Assembly: GCF_016031635.1 (NCBI RefSeq)
Contig: NZ_JACEGD010000036.1
Location: 1 to 62,254, forward strand
Reading direction: 5' to 3'
Length of the DNA: 62,254 nucleotides
Source of the DNA: Bradyrhizobium diversitatis
GTDB lineage: Bacteria > Pseudomonadota > Alphaproteobacteria > Rhizobiales > Xanthobacteraceae
The translations under genes were made by a program, and so were the position numbers. The notes below the pieces were generated by a model, which ran no database searches, was not told the origin of the DNA, and was given only the letters and a program-made list of their open reading frames with translations. This document shows, piece after piece, positions 43,609 to 50,340 of this stretch. Within the stretch, counting starts at the first letter, position 1. Every line of letters begins with the position of its first letter.

Positions 43609-43690
43609 CGTAGCCCGGATGAGCGTAGCGACATCCGGGAATGTCGCGGGCACCGGCCCCGCATATCGCTTCGCTCATGCGGGCTACGGC
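43609..43690. repeat. Dispersed palindromic repeat, CGTAGCCCGGATGAGCG family
   Basis: CGTAGCCCGGATGAGCGTAG at the left faces TCGCTCATGCGGGCTACGG at the right. It directly follows the stop codon of the acyl-CoA dehydrogenase gene and can form the 3' end hairpin of that transcript. Confidence 0.8.
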
Positions 43691-43702
43691 AGTAATGCAA
43701 GC

Positions 43703-43785
43703 CGTCATGGCCGGGCTTGTCCCGGCCATCCACGGTCTTGCGGTGCCCAAAAACGTGGATGCCCGGGACGAGCCCGGACATGACG
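43703..43785. repeat. Dispersed palindromic repeat, CGTCATGGCCGGGCTTG family
   Basis: CGTCATGGCCGGGCTTGTCC faces GAGCCCGGACATGACGA, with inner CATCCACG/CGTGGATG arms. It is the second of two different repeats in the 237-bp stretch between convergent genes (43606-43842). Confidence 0.85.
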
Positions 43786-43842
43786 ATTGAGAGCGAAGCG
43801 TGAGCCTTGGCTCAAGCTCGCAATGACGGACGTTAGACCGCC

Positions 43843-44883
43843 CTACCGCATCGGCGGTGCGTACTGCACGCCGCCCGCGTTCCACAGCTGGTTCATGCCG
43901 CGGGGGATCTTCAGCTTGGACTTCTCGCCGATGTTTCGGTCATACATCTCGCCGTAATTGCCGACGTGGCGGATGATGCGCGCCGCCCAGTCCTTGGTGA
44001 GGCCGAGCTGCTCGCCGTAACGGCCTTCGGTGCCGACGAGGCGCATCACTTCCGGCTTCTTCGACTTCAGGGCCTCGTCGATGTTCTCCGAGGTGACGCC
44101 GAGCTCCTCGGCGTTGATCATGGCGTACAGCGTCCACTTCACGATCATCATCCAGTCGTCGTCGCGCTGACGCACGACGGGGGCGAGCGGCTCCTTGGAG
44201 ATCATGTCCGGCAGGATCATGTGGTCGCCGGGTTTCGTGAGGTTCAGCCGCAGCGCATAGAGCTGGGAGACGTCAGCCGAGAGCGTGTCGCACCTGCCGG
44301 TGTCGTAGGCTTTCACGACATCGTTGAGGTTATCGAACTTCACCTCTTCATACTTCATGTTGTTGATGCGGAAGTAATCGGCGACGTTGAGTGTCGTCGT
44401 GGTTCCGCTCTGCACGCAGACCTTGCTGCCGGTCAGGTCCAACGAAGTCTCCTTGTTGCGCGTGCGCGGCACCATGAAGCCGACGCCGTCGTAATAGGCC
44501 ACCGCCGGAAAATACAGGTCGTAGTCGAGCTCGCGCGCCATGCTCCAGGTCGTGTTGCGCGAGAGGATGTCCACCTTGCGGCTCTGCAGCTCCTTGAAAC
44601 GCTCATTGGCGTCGAGCGGAACGAATTTCGCCTTGCCCGGATCGTCGAAGATCGCGGCGGCGACCGCGCGACAGAAATCGACGTCGAAGCCGGTCCAGTT
44701 GCCCTTGTCGTCGGGGATCGAGAAGCCCGGCAGGCCCTTGTTGACGCCGCACAGCACTTCGCCCCGGCGAACGGTGCGCTTCAAGGTGCGGGTGTCGTAG
44801 AATTCATAGATGATGGCCAGGACGGCGACCAGCACGGCGACGGCAAGCCCGATCAGCAGGCCGCCACGAAAAGTGCGCATCAT
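43843..44883 (-). CDS. AapJ-like general amino acid-binding protein (orphan)
   Basis: A 346-residue family 3 solute-binding protein like AapJ/BztA: RRGEVLCGVNKGLPGFSIPDDKGNWTGFDVDFCRAVAAAIF is the hallmark start, and LDYDLYFPAVAYYDGVGFMV and the C-terminal GYGEMYDRNIG-like segment follow. The N-terminus holds one strong helix (LLIGLAVAVLVAVLAIIYEFY) with no AxA cleavage site, so the protein may stay anchored in the inner membrane. No aapQMP permease or ATPase genes are nearby. Either ATG 44883 or the adjacent ATG 44880 may start. It could feed a distant transporter or act as a sensor. Confidence 0.86.
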   Translation of the reverse strand: MMRTFRGGLLIGLAVAVLVAVLAIIYEFYDTRTLKRTVRRGEVLCGVNKGLPGFSIPDDKGNWTGFDVDFCRAVAAAIFDDPGKAKFVPLDANERFKELQSRKVDILSRNTTWSMARELDYDLYFPAVAYYDGVGFMVPRTRNKETSLDLTGSKVCVQSGTTTTLNVADYFRINNMKYEEVKFDNLNDVVKAYDTGRCDTLSADVSQLYALRLNLTKPGDHMILPDMISKEPLAPVVRQRDDDWMMIVKWTLYAMINAEELGVTSENIDEALKSKKPEVMRLVGTEGRYGEQLGLTKDWAARIIRHVGNYGEMYDRNIGEKSKLKIPRGMNQLWNAGGVQYAPPMR

Positions 44884-44928
44884 GTTGTTCTCTCGAAAAA
44901 CCGGGAAAAGGAATCAGGCGAGGACGGA

Positions 44929-44998
44929 GAGCATGATCCAGATCCGGAGGGCCGCGTGAGCGCGAAGCGCGAAGCGGCCGTCCGAAAAGATCATGCTC
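44929..44998. repeat. Dispersed palindromic repeat, GAGCATGATC family
   Basis: GAGCATGATCCAGATCCGGA at the left and TCCGAAAAGATCATGCTC at the right flank a GGCCGC/GCGGCC inner pair and a short direct GCGCGAAGC repeat. This is the 70-bp palindrome commonly seen in Bradyrhizobium and Rhodopseudomonas intergenic regions. It sits between the L,D-transpeptidase and AapJ-like genes. Confidence 0.85.
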
Positions 44999-45010
44999 GA
45001 ACCATAAGCT

Positions 45011-45604
45011 CTAAAGCTCGGGCTTCTGCCGGATGACCACCTTGGTGCCAACAGGAACGCGATCATAGAGATCGGCAACGTCATTGTTGACGAGGCGGAA
45101 GCAGCCGGAAGACACCTTGGTGCCGATCGTGTCGGGGCGGTTGGTGCCGTGGATGCGGTAGACGGTGGTGCCGAGATACATGGCACGGGCCCCCAACGGA
45201 TTGCCGGGGCCGCCGGCCATGAAGCGCGGCAGATAGGGCTGGCGCTGGATCATCTCCGGCGGCGGCGTCCAGTCCGGCCATTCCTTCTTGTTGGTGATGG
45301 TCACCAGCCCCTGCCACTGGAAACCGTCGCGGCCGACGCCGATGCCATAGCGGATCGCGCGCCCGCCAGGCTGCACCAGATAGAGGTGCCGTTCTGCAGT
45401 CGAGACGATGATCGTTCCGGGCGGCTCGGTGGTGCGGAAGTAGACCACCTGCTTCTGCCATTCCGGATCGAGCTGGTAGCCGTCATCGGCGATCAGGCCC
45501 GGCTCGTCCCCGCGGTCCGGCTGCTGGGCGAAGGCCTGCGGCGCGGACAGGATCAGTCCCATCGCAGCCACAAACATCCCGGTCAGGCGACGAAAATCCG
45601 TCAT
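45011..45604 (-). CDS. L,D-transpeptidase (YkuD family)
   Basis: A 197-residue secreted protein with signal peptide ending near APQAFA. The YkuD domain begins PGTIIVSTAERHLYLVQPGG and ends with the catalytic motif: His152 in IHGTNRPD and Cys168 in SSGCFRLVNND. It would cross-link peptidoglycan stems through 3-3 bonds or attach proteins to peptidoglycan in the periplasm. Rhizobiales encode many such paralogues. GGAGAG lies six bases before ATG 45604. It stands upstream of the AapJ-like gene on the same strand, 127 bp away, with a palindromic repeat between. Confidence 0.92.
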   Translation of the reverse strand: MTDFRRLTGMFVAAMGLILSAPQAFAQQPDRGDEPGLIADDGYQLDPEWQKQVVYFRTTEPPGTIIVSTAERHLYLVQPGGRAIRYGIGVGRDGFQWQGLVTITNKKEWPDWTPPPEMIQRQPYLPRFMAGGPGNPLGARAMYLGTTVYRIHGTNRPDTIGTKVSSGCFRLVNNDVADLYDRVPVGTKVVIRQKPEL

Positions 45605-45969
45605 GTAAAGCTCTCCCCGCTGCCACAGCGCAAATCAATCATGAACCATCAAACCTGAGGGGCAAGTTCATGGCAAGTTGATGGCGCGCCGCCCTGGTAT
45701 GTCACGAGAATACTTTGGCTTTTTGACGGGCCGGAGCAATGCCACGAACAGGGGATGGCGCGAAAAGCAGTGATTGTCGCGGCGGTGGTAGTCGGCTCCC
45801 TCCCCCGCTTGCGGGGGAGGGTTGGGGAGAGGGTTTCTCAACAACGGGACGCTCCCCCAGAGGATAGAACCCTCACCCGCGCCTTCGGCGCGACCTCTCC
45901 CGCAAGCGGGAGAGGCTCAGACCGAGTTCGCCGAAACGTCAAGCTTCGACAAGTGGCACTGAATGCCAG
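45605..45969. other. Gene-free stretch between L,D-transpeptidase and membrane protein genes
   Basis: Of these 365 bp, 45796-45915 is a palindromic repeat. The first 190 bp should contain the promoter of the L,D-transpeptidase gene, but I could not assign one. A short frame from 45755 runs into the repeat and is not supported. Confidence 0.4.
45796..45915. repeat. Dispersed palindromic repeat, CTCCCCCGCTTGCGGGG family
   Basis: CTCCCTCCCCCGCTTGCGGG and a right arm CTCTCCCGCAAGCGGGAGAG bound the unit. It is related to the copies at 5331, 40166 and 59812. It lies downstream of the stop of the membrane protein gene at 45970. Confidence 0.83.
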
Positions 45970-46962
45970 CTAAATCTTGTTGCTCTCCGCCGCAATTCCG
46001 AGGCGCCGAACGATCTCGACCGCCACGGCGCGCGCCTCGGCACGCGACCCGATGCGGGGGCTGCGAAATCGCCGCCTCGAGTGCAACCGGATCACGACGA
46101 TGCAGTGCTCGTCCTCGGACCGGCCGCGGCGCTCGACGGAGATCGTCTTCACGTCGCGTCCCTCGATATGGTCGGCGCGCAGGCTGCCATCGCCCCATAG
46201 GCGCTCGATGCGAATGTCGGCCGGCCGGATGATCCAGAAGGCACCGGTGACCAGGTTGGCGTATCTGTAGACGACGAACGCCGCGATCGCGCCGACGGGC
46301 AACAGCGCGATGTCGATCGGGCCCGGCGGCAGGCCGCGCCAGAGCTTGTAGGCATAGGGAACGGCGCTCACAACGACCGCGATCAGTGCCACGATGTAGA
46401 TGTCCCGCGCCGGAAACGGCTCGATCGGTTCGCCGAGATGCATCTCGCGATTGCTGGCATCGAGCGGATTGCGAGGTGCCTCGACATTGGGAACGCCGAA
46501 TTGCGTGGCGATCCGGGTCACGGTGTCATGCACATGCGTGACGTCCGAGATCGGCGGGGACGTCAGGCGTTCCCCCGAGGCCAGCGTGAAGGCCAGCTGG
46601 AAACGCGCTTTCACCCTCTTGCTGCCGGGAACCTGCAATTCCCTGATGTCGTCCTTGGGCACGACCCGCGTGCGGAGCTTTCCGAACGGACGCTGCTGCC
46701 CGATCAGAATCTCGCTCGGTGTGATGATCCACACCACCGCCGGCGCGATCATGATGCCGACGACGAAGCCCGCCCCCACGAGCAGCGCGACCACAGAGAT
46801 CACGATTTCCAGGATGTCGCGCGTGAACAGGCCCGGCGTGAAGCACAGCGCAACCGCGGCCGCAAAGCCGGACATCACCAGCCGCTGCGCGATCGAGGCG
46901 CCTTCACGAAGGCGAATGTCGCTATGGCTGGTCGTGTCGTCCATTGCGGCGGCTGATTGCAT
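45970..46962 (-). CDS. Membrane protein with two PH-like/membrane modules
   Basis: I do not recognise a named family. The 330-residue protein appears internally duplicated: each half has two hydrophobic helices followed by a PH-like beta domain. In half one, GFVVGIMIAPAVVWIITPSEILIG leads to RVVPKDDIRELQVPG. In half two, FVVYRYANLVTGAFWIIRPADIRIE leads to SLRADHIEGRDVKTISV. Such bacterial PH-like membrane domains are usually of unknown function. The chosen ATG 46962 gives MQSAAAMDDTTSHSD; GTG 46983 and ATG 46944 are alternatives. It lies 84 bp downstream of the thioredoxin gene and could be co-transcribed. Confidence 0.75.
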   Translation of the reverse strand: MQSAAAMDDTTSHSDIRLREGASIAQRLVMSGFAAAVALCFTPGLFTRDILEIVISVVALLVGAGFVVGIMIAPAVVWIITPSEILIGQQRPFGKLRTRVVPKDDIRELQVPGSKRVKARFQLAFTLASGERLTSPPISDVTHVHDTVTRIATQFGVPNVEAPRNPLDASNREMHLGEPIEPFPARDIYIVALIAVVVSAVPYAYKLWRGLPPGPIDIALLPVGAIAAFVVYRYANLVTGAFWIIRPADIRIERLWGDGSLRADHIEGRDVKTISVERRGRSEDEHCIVVIRLHSRRRFRSPRIGSRAEARAVAVEIVRRLGIAAESNKI

Positions 46963-47046
46963 CGCTCGCGAAACTCCACGCACGGGTCCGTGGAGTCAAG
47001 CAACAAGGGCGACAACTGAAACCCGCCCCGCGACGGCCGCGCGGCG

Positions 47047-47610
47047 TCAGCTGTCGACGTTCAGCAGCCTCGCCACCGTGCGCTCGATCTGGTCATAGCT
47101 GCCTTCGCCGGCGTGCTGGAACACGATCTTGCCGCTCCGGTCGATGATGTACTGCGCCGGCCAATATTGGTTGCGATAGGCGTTCCAGGTCTTGGAATCA
47201 TTGTCCTGCGCCACCGGATAGGTGATGCCGTGGCGTTTCAGCGCGGCCTGCACGTTCGCGGCCGACCGCTCGAACGGGAATTCCGGCGTGTGTACGCCGA
47301 CCACGACGAGGCCCTTGTCCTTGTACTTGGCATAGAGGCCGGTGACATGCGGCAGCGTGTTGACGCAGTTGACGCAGCCATAGGTCCAGAAGTCGACCAG
47401 CACGACCTTGCCGCGGAGGTCGGCGATGCTGAGCGGTTTCGAGTTGAACCAGTTGTTGATGCCGGTGAAGTCGGGCGCAGTCTGTTGGCTTGCGGCGGCG
47501 ACGCGGACGGGGCTTGCGCGGGAAACCTCGTCGCAGACGCCGGGGATGACGGCGCCGGTGACGGTGAAGGCGATCAGTGCGGCGGAAACAGCGAGCAGTT
47601 TGAGAGTCAT
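47047..47610 (-). CDS. Thioredoxin-like secreted redox protein (TlpA/DipZ-C-like)
   Basis: A 187-residue protein with an N-terminal signal or anchor (LKLLAVSAALIAFTVTGAV) and a thioredoxin fold of the AhpC/TlpA type. The active site is WTYGCVNCVN (Cys79, Cys82). The segments VVGVHTPEFPFERS and YPVAQDNDSKTWNAYRNQYWPAQYIID match the C-terminal domain of DipZ-like proteins. An extra Cys at 26 lies near the signal region. It is 32 bp after a CcdA-like gene on the same strand, which should supply its electrons. It probably keeps periplasmic thiols or peroxide defence reduced. Confidence 0.88.
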   Translation of the reverse strand: MTLKLLAVSAALIAFTVTGAVIPGVCDEVSRASPVRVAAASQQTAPDFTGINNWFNSKPLSIADLRGKVVLVDFWTYGCVNCVNTLPHVTGLYAKYKDKGLVVVGVHTPEFPFERSAANVQAALKRHGITYPVAQDNDSKTWNAYRNQYWPAQYIIDRSGKIVFQHAGEGSYDQIERTVARLLNVDS

Positions 47611-47641
47611 GGAAGCGTCCTCCGGGTGAAATCTTCGACGG

Positions 47642-48340
47642 TCAGAGGCCGATCTGGCCGGTGGGATAGAAGCGGGTGAGCCACGCCACGATCAGCGTGT
47701 CGTACTGGAAATAAGCCGCGACCGCGAAGCCGATCACGACGACGCCAAAGCTCTGTTGCAGCCGCGGCGAGATGCGCGCGAGGCTGCGCACGCGCGTGGT
47801 CGCGGCCTGTCCGCCATAGGCGATCGCCAGCATCGGGATCGCCGCGCCGATGGCGTAGGCGACCAGCAGCGTGCCGGCCCAGGCAACATCCTTCGAGGTC
47901 GCGACCAGCGTCAGGATCGAGCCGAGCACCGGGCCGGCGCAGGGCGTCCAGACCAGGCCCAGCGTGGTGCCGAGCACGAGGCCACCGAGCGCGCCCTCGC
48001 GCTGCGCGCCGTTCGAACTGCCGAGATCGAGCCAGCCATTGAGCCGTGCCGACAGCCACTCGAACGGCGCCGGCCACAGCATCAGCAGGCCGAATCCGAG
48101 CAGCAGGATCGATGCGGCTTCGCGCAGCACGTTCGGGTCGAAATCGAACAGCTGCGTGATCGCACCGAGCAGCAGCGCGACTGCGGAGAACGAGATGACG
48201 AAGCCAAGCGCGATCATCGCCGGCCGCAGATGCCCGACGCGCCCGATCGAGGCGCCGAGCAGGATCGGCAGCATCGGCAGCGTGCATGGCGCGGCAACGG
48301 TAAGGAGGCCGGCAAGGACGGCGAAGAGGAGGTCGAGCAT
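47642..48340 (-). CDS. CcdA/DsbD-like thiol-disulfide transmembrane protein
   Basis: A 232-residue inner-membrane protein with six predicted helices. Two conserved cysteines lie in APCTLPMLP (Cys19) and WTPCAGPVLG (Cys134), the pair that passes electrons across the membrane in CcdA and DsbD. It should draw reductant from cytosolic thioredoxin to reduce the thioredoxin-like partner encoded 32 bp downstream; together they equal a split DipZ protein. The start MLDLLFAVLAGLL is at the ATG 48340. A terminator for the gene to the right lies upstream of it. Confidence 0.9.
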   Translation of the reverse strand: MLDLLFAVLAGLLTVAAPCTLPMLPILLGASIGRVGHLRPAMIALGFVISFSAVALLLGAITQLFDFDPNVLREAASILLLGFGLLMLWPAPFEWLSARLNGWLDLGSSNGAQREGALGGLVLGTTLGLVWTPCAGPVLGSILTLVATSKDVAWAGTLLVAYAIGAAIPMLAIAYGGQAATTRVRSLARISPRLQQSFGVVVIGFAVAAYFQYDTLIVAWLTRFYPTGQIGL

Positions 48341-48672
48341 TGGCCCTCGTGGATGGGGTCACGAGGGCAGTTCGCGTCCGGAGCGTCGCACGTTACGCGA
48401 CGTCACGCGGTCGTGACGGCGCGGTCGGTGGGGAGGTCGTCATGGCCCTCACAAGGCCGCTTCACCCCAAATACAAAACGACCCGGACGGGGGCATCGTC
48501 CGGGTCGCTGGAGGTCCTTGGGAGGTTTAACGAAAACCGTATGGGGACTTTATAGGAGTGAAGTTTTTCCGCCTGATGTTGCGCTTTGTTTCAATTGTTT
48601 CGTCGGCGGTAACACTTCCGTGTCCGGGGGCGGGGCCTGCGATGCGGTCCTACCCCGTTGAATTGATTGGAG
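48341..48672. other. Region between CcdA-like and ECF sigma genes
   Basis: These 332 bp contain no supported protein gene; the only frame of note (48340-48555, rightward) crosses a terminator hairpin. The stretch holds the terminator at 48465-48507 and a 13-base sequence AATTGTTTCGTCG at 48593-48605 that recurs upstream of the sigma gene at 49401-49413. The promoter of the CcdA/thioredoxin pair must lie in its left part. Confidence 0.5.
48465..48507 (-). terminator. Rho-independent terminator for the ECF sigma gene
   Basis: Read on the minus strand, the perfect 10-bp stem CGACCCGGAC/GTCCGGGTCG (positions 48507-48498 and 48488-48479, nine-base loop) is followed at once by TTTTGTATTT. It lies about 165 bp beyond the stop of the ECF sigma gene and separates its transcript from the CcdA-thioredoxin unit. 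Confidence 0.82.
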
Positions 48673-49284
48673 TTAGGCGGCGAAACGATCGACGCCGGCA
48701 CATTTAAGCAAATCGGCCAGTTGCTTGCGGGCATAGAACATCCGCGTCTTCACCGTGCTCTGGGGGATGCCGATGATCTGCCCGACCTCCTCCACCGATT
48801 TCTCGTGATAGTAGACGAGGTTGATGATCTCCCGATGCGCAGGCGACAGCTTCTGCACGCAGGCGCGCAGGATGGCGCTGGTGTCGCTGCGGTCGAGCGA
48901 AGTCTCCGGCGTGTCGGCACCATCGGCAATCTGGCGCACATCTTCCTGGTCGATGTCCTCGAAGCGGCGCTGGCGCATCGCGGTCAGCGCCTTGAAGCGG
49001 GCGATCGAGAGCAGCCAGGTCGAAACCTGCGAGCGGCCCTGGAATTGGCCGGCGGTCCGCCACACATCCAGGAACACCTGGCTGACCAGGTCTTCCGCCG
49101 TGGTGGCATCGCGCACGATGCGCAGGATGAAGCGGTACACCCGCACATTGTGTCGGCAATAGAGAATATGCATGGCCGTCCGGTTGCCGTCGGCAATGCT
49201 CTCGAGGAGCATGTCGTCCGAGGTCGCCTGAGCGGCGATGATGCTCTGGCTGGCTTGGGCGTTGATGGCGATGACGTTCGGCAT
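48673..49284 (-). CDS. ECF-family RNA polymerase sigma factor
   Basis: A 203-residue sigma factor with only regions 2 and 4. Region 2 includes HNVRVYRFILRIVRDATTAEDLVSQVFLDVWR near residue 46 and STWLLSIARFKALTAMRQRR; region 4 has LSPAHREIINLVYYHEKSVEEVGQIIGIPQSTVKTRMFYARKQLADLL. It would direct core RNA polymerase to a small regulon. No adjacent anti-sigma or zinc-binding protein gene is visible on either side, unusual for the class. The upstream region 49285-49440 has strong palindromes with repeated GTTTCG. A terminator follows at 48465-48507, so it is probably monocistronic. Confidence 0.92.
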   Translation of the reverse strand: MPNVIAINAQASQSIIAAQATSDDMLLESIADGNRTAMHILYCRHNVRVYRFILRIVRDATTAEDLVSQVFLDVWRTAGQFQGRSQVSTWLLSIARFKALTAMRQRRFEDIDQEDVRQIADGADTPETSLDRSDTSAILRACVQKLSPAHREIINLVYYHEKSVEEVGQIIGIPQSTVKTRMFYARKQLADLLKCAGVDRFAA

Positions 49285-49365
49285 TGACTTGGCTCCCCGT
49301 AGCGCCGCGACCGAGCGGCGTTTCCTTAGGCCGAAGTGTTAATGAGCCAACGTTTCGGGATGTCT

Positions 49366-49393
49366 GCACGAAAAGGCGAAAATGGTTTCGTGC
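49366..49393. promoter_or_regulatory. Inverted repeat upstream of the ECF sigma gene
   Basis: GCACGAAA (49366-49373) and TTTCGTGC (49386-49393) are perfect 8-base arms 12 bases apart, about 82-109 bp upstream of the sigma start. Together with the palindrome at 49405 and a further GTTTCG at 49352 it gives several copies of the CGAAA/TTTCG element. It may be an operator or part of an ECF promoter. Confidence 0.45.
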
Positions 49394-49404
49394 GCCGCCA
49401 AATT

Positions 49405-49431
49405 GTTTCGTCGCAGTGGCCGCGACGAAAC
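49405..49431. promoter_or_regulatory. Perfect 10-bp-arm palindrome upstream of the ECF sigma gene
   Basis: GTTTCGTCGC (49405-49414) and GCGACGAAAC (49422-49431) flank seven bases. Arms this long are unexpected by chance and the site is about 120-147 bp before the sigma start codon. The left arm belongs to a 13-base sequence repeated downstream of the gene. The rest of 49285-49595 (311 bp, no gene) contains a small palindromic repeat at 49553-49592 behind the response regulator gene. Confidence 0.6.
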
Positions 49432-49552
49432 ATTCGGGGCAAAAAGGCGTGGAATTTCAATGTACGGAAAATACGGGGGCGGGGATTTGGGGCTGAGCGG
49501 AGGCGCCGGGAACGTATTTCTGGCTGTTGCGTTCGGTGTCGTCCGCCCGCGC

Positions 49553-49592
49553 CGTGATTCCGGGGTCGCCCTGCGGGTGCCCCGGAATGACG
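49553..49592. repeat. Short dispersed palindromic repeat, CGTCATTCCGGGG family
   Basis: CGTGATTCCGGGG faces CCCCGGAATGACG around CCCTGCGGG. It lies just beyond the stop codon of the response regulator gene, where it can end the sensory operon transcript. Confidence 0.75.
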
Positions 49593-49595
49593 TCC

Positions 49596-50330
49596 CTACG
49601 CCTTCTCGCCGGCCGGCGAAAACAGATAGCCGCCGCCGCGAATGGTGCGAATCACGGCGGGCTTGGCCGGGTCGGGCTCGATCTTGCGGCGGATGCGCAT
49701 GATGCGGAGATCGACCGCGCGGTCGAAGGCCTCGGCGTCGCGCGCATTGGCCAATTCCAGCAGGCGCTCGCGCGACAGCACGCGTTTCGGATTGGCCGCG
49801 AACACCTTGAGGAGCCCGAACTCGGAGGCCGTCAGCGGATGCTCGTTGCCCTCGTCGTCGCGCAACGCCTGCGCCTCGAGATCGAGCCATTTGGTGCCGA
49901 AGCGCACCAGCTGCTCCTTGTCCGATTTCGCCGCCGCCTCGGGCACTGCTGCCCTGGCCGGCACGCTCCGCCGCAGCACCGAGCGGATGCGCGCCATCAG
50001 CTCGCGCAGCTCGCAGGGCTTGGCCACGTAATCGTCGGCGCCGAGCTCGAGTCCGACGACGCGATCGATCGGGCTCGCGGTCGCCGTGAGCATGATCACC
50101 GGCACGTTGATGCGGCTCTTGAGGTCGCGAATGATCGAGAGCCCGTCTTCCTCGGGCATGTTGAGATCGAGCACGACGAGGTCGGGCATGCTGCCCTGGA
50201 TCGCGGCGCGCAGGCTCTTGCCGCCGTCGCACAGCGTCACGGTGAAGCCGTGCATCTTGAGGTAATCGCCGACCATCTCCCGGGCCGGGGCCTCGTCGTC
50301 GACGATCATGATGTGCTGGCTTTGGGTCAT
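49596..50330 (-). CDS. OmpR-type response regulator
   Basis: A 244-residue regulator. The receiver domain shows the acidic pair in IMIVDDEAP, phospho-acceptor Asp55 in LVVLDLNMPEEDG and Lys104 in DDYVAKPC. The C-terminal winged helix follows an Ala-rich linker (LTASEFGLLKVFAANPKRVLSRERLLEL, then IRTIRGGGYLFSPAG). It would bind DNA upon phosphorylation by one or both kinases encoded immediately upstream. It lies 10 bp after the REC-DUF3369-kinase gene and is the last gene of a four-gene unit with a DctP-type binding protein. Its targets are unknown. Confidence 0.93.
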   Translation of the reverse strand: MTQSQHIMIVDDEAPAREMVGDYLKMHGFTVTLCDGGKSLRAAIQGSMPDLVVLDLNMPEEDGLSIIRDLKSRINVPVIMLTATASPIDRVVGLELGADDYVAKPCELRELMARIRSVLRRSVPARAAVPEAAAKSDKEQLVRFGTKWLDLEAQALRDDEGNEHPLTASEFGLLKVFAANPKRVLSRERLLELANARDAEAFDRAVDLRIMRIRRKIEPDPAKPAVIRTIRGGGYLFSPAGEKA

Positions 50331-50340
50331 GGGCTCTCCA

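Noticed and set aside
48340..48555. A 71-codon rightward frame after the CcdA-like gene
   Set aside because: It runs through the stem-loop and T-run of a terminator on the other strand and has no ribosome binding site or recognisable sequence.
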